Shown: positions 5,775-7,782 of the stretch, piece after piece
Layout of the letters: every line of letters begins with the position of its first letter
How positions within the stretch are numbered: the stretch's first letter is position 1
NCBI GenBank assembly: GCA_944372565.1
Contig: CALVZR010000203.1
Coordinates: 1-7,782 of the forward strand
Direction of reading: 5' to 3'
Source of the DNA: an uncultured Clostridia bacterium
Lineage (GTDB): Bacteria; Bacillota; Clostridia; Christensenellales; Borkfalkiaceae
Length of the DNA: 7,782 nucleotides
Program-made: the position numbers and the translations under genes
The notes under the pieces: generated by a model
Told to the model about the DNA's origin: nothing
Database searches by the model: none
What the model saw: only the letters and a program-made list of their open reading frames with translations

Positions 5775-7782
5775 ATGAACATCGGCATAAATAAAAAAGT
5801 GCTATCTGTTTTCCTCGCGCTGATCGCCCTCTTCGCGTTCGGCGTGTTCGGCGCGAAGGCTTTCGCCGCCGAGGGCGACGACGCCGTTACCACCGACAAC
5901 TATTTCACCGTGTATAACGGCGAGAGCGAAGTCGGCAGCGACGCGGAGTTCGACGGGAATCATCTCGTCGTCGCGCTCGAAGGGGGGCAGAGAGCGGAGT
6001 TCAAGCGGGATCTCGTTCTCAACGATTTTGAAATCGTTTTCGCCTTTGCGGGCAAAATAGATCTCATTTTCTCCTACGATTCCTATCTCGCGACGGGCAA
6101 CCGCGCGGAGGAAGAAGGGGAAACGGTGTTCAACATGGAAATCGAAAACGCCGTTTCCATCGACGGCACGTCGGTTTCGGTGAACGGCGAAACGAAAACC
6201 GTTGCGGTTTCGGACAACCTCTATACCGTGCGCCTCGCCGTCGCCAACTCCGAGGAAAGCGGCTATTCCTTCGTCGTTACGGTGAACGGCGAAACGTTCG
6301 ACATCAGCTCTTTTGCGGAACTCAAACCCAAAATGTTCGGCGGCAACGTGACGGGCTCGTTCTCCTTCGCCGCGGGCGAAGAGGCGGCGGGCGATCTCTC
6401 GGTGGATTCCATCGCGCAGAGCACTTCGGACGCGGAGATGAAACAGGATTTCGTGCTCGCCGAGGGCGCAACCGAAGTCGAGAACGCGAAACCCGTGGTT
6501 CTGCTCGGAGAAGATTTTTATAACAGCGAAACGGACGCCGCCGTCGTAAAGCGCGCCTACCGCAATATCGACATCGTTCCCGCGGGCTATTCCGTGGACG
6601 AAACGATTTCCGCCTCGTCTTTCGAGATCGCCGTGGCGGAAGAATTTGCAGACGATATCGCATTCAACAACGAATCTTCCACCAAAACGCTCCGCATCAA
6701 AACCGCGGATAAAAACGTGCAGTTCTCCGTGGTGCTGAACGCGGGCGAGGAAACGGAAGAAAGCTATACGTTTGAACTTTGCGGCACCGTGGACGAAACG
6801 GCTCCCGCCGTTACGGCAAACGCGGAGGCGATCGCCTCCTACGTGAAGGCGCTCTACGAGGCCACGCGCGCGACCTACGAAACCGAGGACGGGGAAGAGG
6901 AACACTATATCCGTATCGGTTCGGGCAACTATCTCGATCTGCCTTCCATGGAGTCGCTCGTGAAGGACGGCACCACGTCTTACGACGACCTCGATTATAC
7001 CGTTTACTACCGCACGAGGACTTCGGACTGGTCGAGCACGACTTCCTTCCGCATTCCCGTGAACAGCGAGGGCAGATACGAATTCTACGTGCTCTTTGAA
7101 GACGAGGACGGCAACGCCATGGAGCAGGACGAAGTGGTGAAGGACGGCGATATCATCGAGGGCGTTCCCGTGTTCTTCGCCGCGGACGAGGCGATGGACG
7201 CCGCGGATATCGACGTGACCGGCGCTACGAACTACGTGTTCAGCTTTGAAGTATATGACGACGCGCCCATCGAGGTGCAGGCTCCCGAAGAGAGCGATAT
7301 CGAGCTCGCCTATAAGGGCATCAGCTACACGGCGGCGGAGTTCACCGTGCTTGCGAACAACTATACCGAAGAATACACCCTCGAATACAGCGCGACGGAG
7401 AACGGGGAATACACCGTGATCCCGCCGCTTGACGAACTCGACGAGGAAGAGGATGAGGAAACTTACGATCAGTTTGCGAAATACGCTTACGACGGAACGC
7501 GCACCTTCACCCCCGCGGAAACGGGATATTACCGCCTCACGCTCACGGTGTACGGTTCGGCAAGCCCGAAAGACGGCAGCGCGTCCATCGTCATCAACGC
7601 GACGAGCACGCCGAGAAGGGTGGTTCCCAATGCGGACAACTGGTTTTTGAACAACATCTGGTCGCTGGTGTTCCTCACCATCGGCACGCTGGCGCTCATC
7701 GGGCTCATCGTGGTGCTCTGCATCAAACCCAAGGACGCCGAGGCTCCCGCCGCGGACAAGAAAAGTTCTTCCAAAAACGAGA
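5775..7782 (+). CDS. large secreted, membrane-anchored beta-rich surface protein (3' end outside window)
   Basis: An open frame of 669 codons to the window edge with no stop. The start is certain: an in-frame TGA lies at 5766 with no other start after it. Residues 1-31 are a signal peptide (two Lys, a hydrophobic core, then AFA before AEGDD). Residues about 36-225 look beta-rich and may be a laminin-G/concanavalin-like fold. A linker with VDETAPAV (339-346) is typical of the junction before bacterial Ig-like domains. Two related modules follow, about 377-450 and 509-610, each with a Tyr-rich strand (YTVYYRT at 408, YTLEYSAT at 534) and then an F-x-P and aromatic strand. An acidic run lies at 553-562. 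A membrane helix spans about 630-650, followed by a Lys-containing tail, so the bulk is extracellular. There is no LPXTG sorting motif. The ectodomain is strongly acidic with one Cys (336). I do not recognise a named family; adhesion or glycan binding is a guess. Confidence 0.85.
   Translation, partial: MNIGINKKVLSVFLALIALFAFGVFGAKAFAAEGDDAVTTDNYFTVYNGESEVGSDAEFDGNHLVVALEGGQRAEFKRDLVLNDFEIVFAFAGKIDLIFSYDSYLATGNRAEEEGETVFNMEIENAVSIDGTSVSVNGETKTVAVSDNLYTVRLAVANSEESGYSFVVTVNGETFDISSFAELKPKMFGGNVTGSFSFAAGEEAAGDLSVDSIAQSTSDAEMKQDFVLAEGATEVENAKPVVLLGEDFYNSETDAAVVKRAYRNIDIVPAGYSVDETISASSFEIAVAEEFADDIAFNNESSTKTLRIKTADKNVQFSVVLNAGEETEESYTFELCGTVDETAPAVTANAEAIASYVKALYEATRATYETEDGEEEHYIRIGSGNYLDLPSMESLVKDGTTSYDDLDYTVYYRTRTSDWSSTTSFRIPVNSEGRYEFYVLFEDEDGNAMEQDEVVKDGDIIEGVPVFFAADEAMDAADIDVTGATNYVFSFEVYDDAPIEVQAPEESDIELAYKGISYTAAEFTVLANNYTEEYTLEYSATENGEYTVIPPLDELDEEEDEETYDQFAKYAYDGTRTFTPAETGYYRLTLTVYGSASPKDGSASIVINATSTPRRVVPNADNWFLNNIWSLVFLTIGTLALIGLIVVLCIKPKDAEAPAADKKSSSKNE

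Noticed and set aside
5802..6905. A 367-codon open frame on the minus strand opposite the surface-protein gene.
   Set aside because: Same G/C-bias artefact: composition is Arg/Phe/His-rich with no domain and no ribosome-binding site. The plus frame has a promoter, a signal peptide and a membrane anchor.

Overview
The window looks like chromosome of a GC-rich member of the Bacillota, most likely class Clostridia. The grounds are the lon-ysxC/engB gene pair, which is also adjacent in Bacillus subtilis, sigma-A-type promoter hexamers, purine-rich Shine-Dalgarno sites, and codon use strongly biased to G/C at third positions. The lineage is inferred from layout and style; no marker gene here fixes it. 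I see no rRNA, tRNA, CRISPR array, insertion sequence or prophage.

Left part (1-4971): four plus-strand genes form a tight housekeeping cluster. They are the 3' portion of uvrC (nucleotide excision repair), a Cof-type HAD phosphatase whose start overlaps the uvrC stop, lon (ATP-dependent protease) after a 124-base structured leader, and engB/ysxC (GTPase for 50S ribosome assembly) one base after the lon stop. The theme is DNA repair, protein quality control and ribosome assembly. Catalytic motifs of all four are intact in what is visible.

Middle (4972-5774): the engB operon converges on a small minus-strand membrane gene of the MntP/YtaF manganese-exporter family. The plus-strand terminator lies inside the 3' end of that gene, with the exporter's stop codon in the hairpin loop. 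A second hairpin next to the engB stop probably terminates the exporter transcript. The 208-base gap between the exporter and the next gene is the most information-rich non-coding stretch. It holds a near-consensus sigma-A promoter, a 13-base dyad over its -35 box with a mirrored -35 on the other strand, a perfect 14-bp GC-rich inverted repeat, a consensus TATAAT on the minus strand, and leaders on both sides that could fold.

Right part (5775-7782, running off the edge): a large plus-strand gene for a secreted, acidic, beta-rich surface protein. It has a signal peptide, an N-terminal region possibly of laminin-G/concanavalin type, at least two related Ig-like modules, a transmembrane anchor and a charged cytoplasmic tail. 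I do not recognise a named family for it.

Most of the window is ordinary housekeeping. The parts worth a second look are the divergent exporter/surface-protein control region and the surface protein itself.
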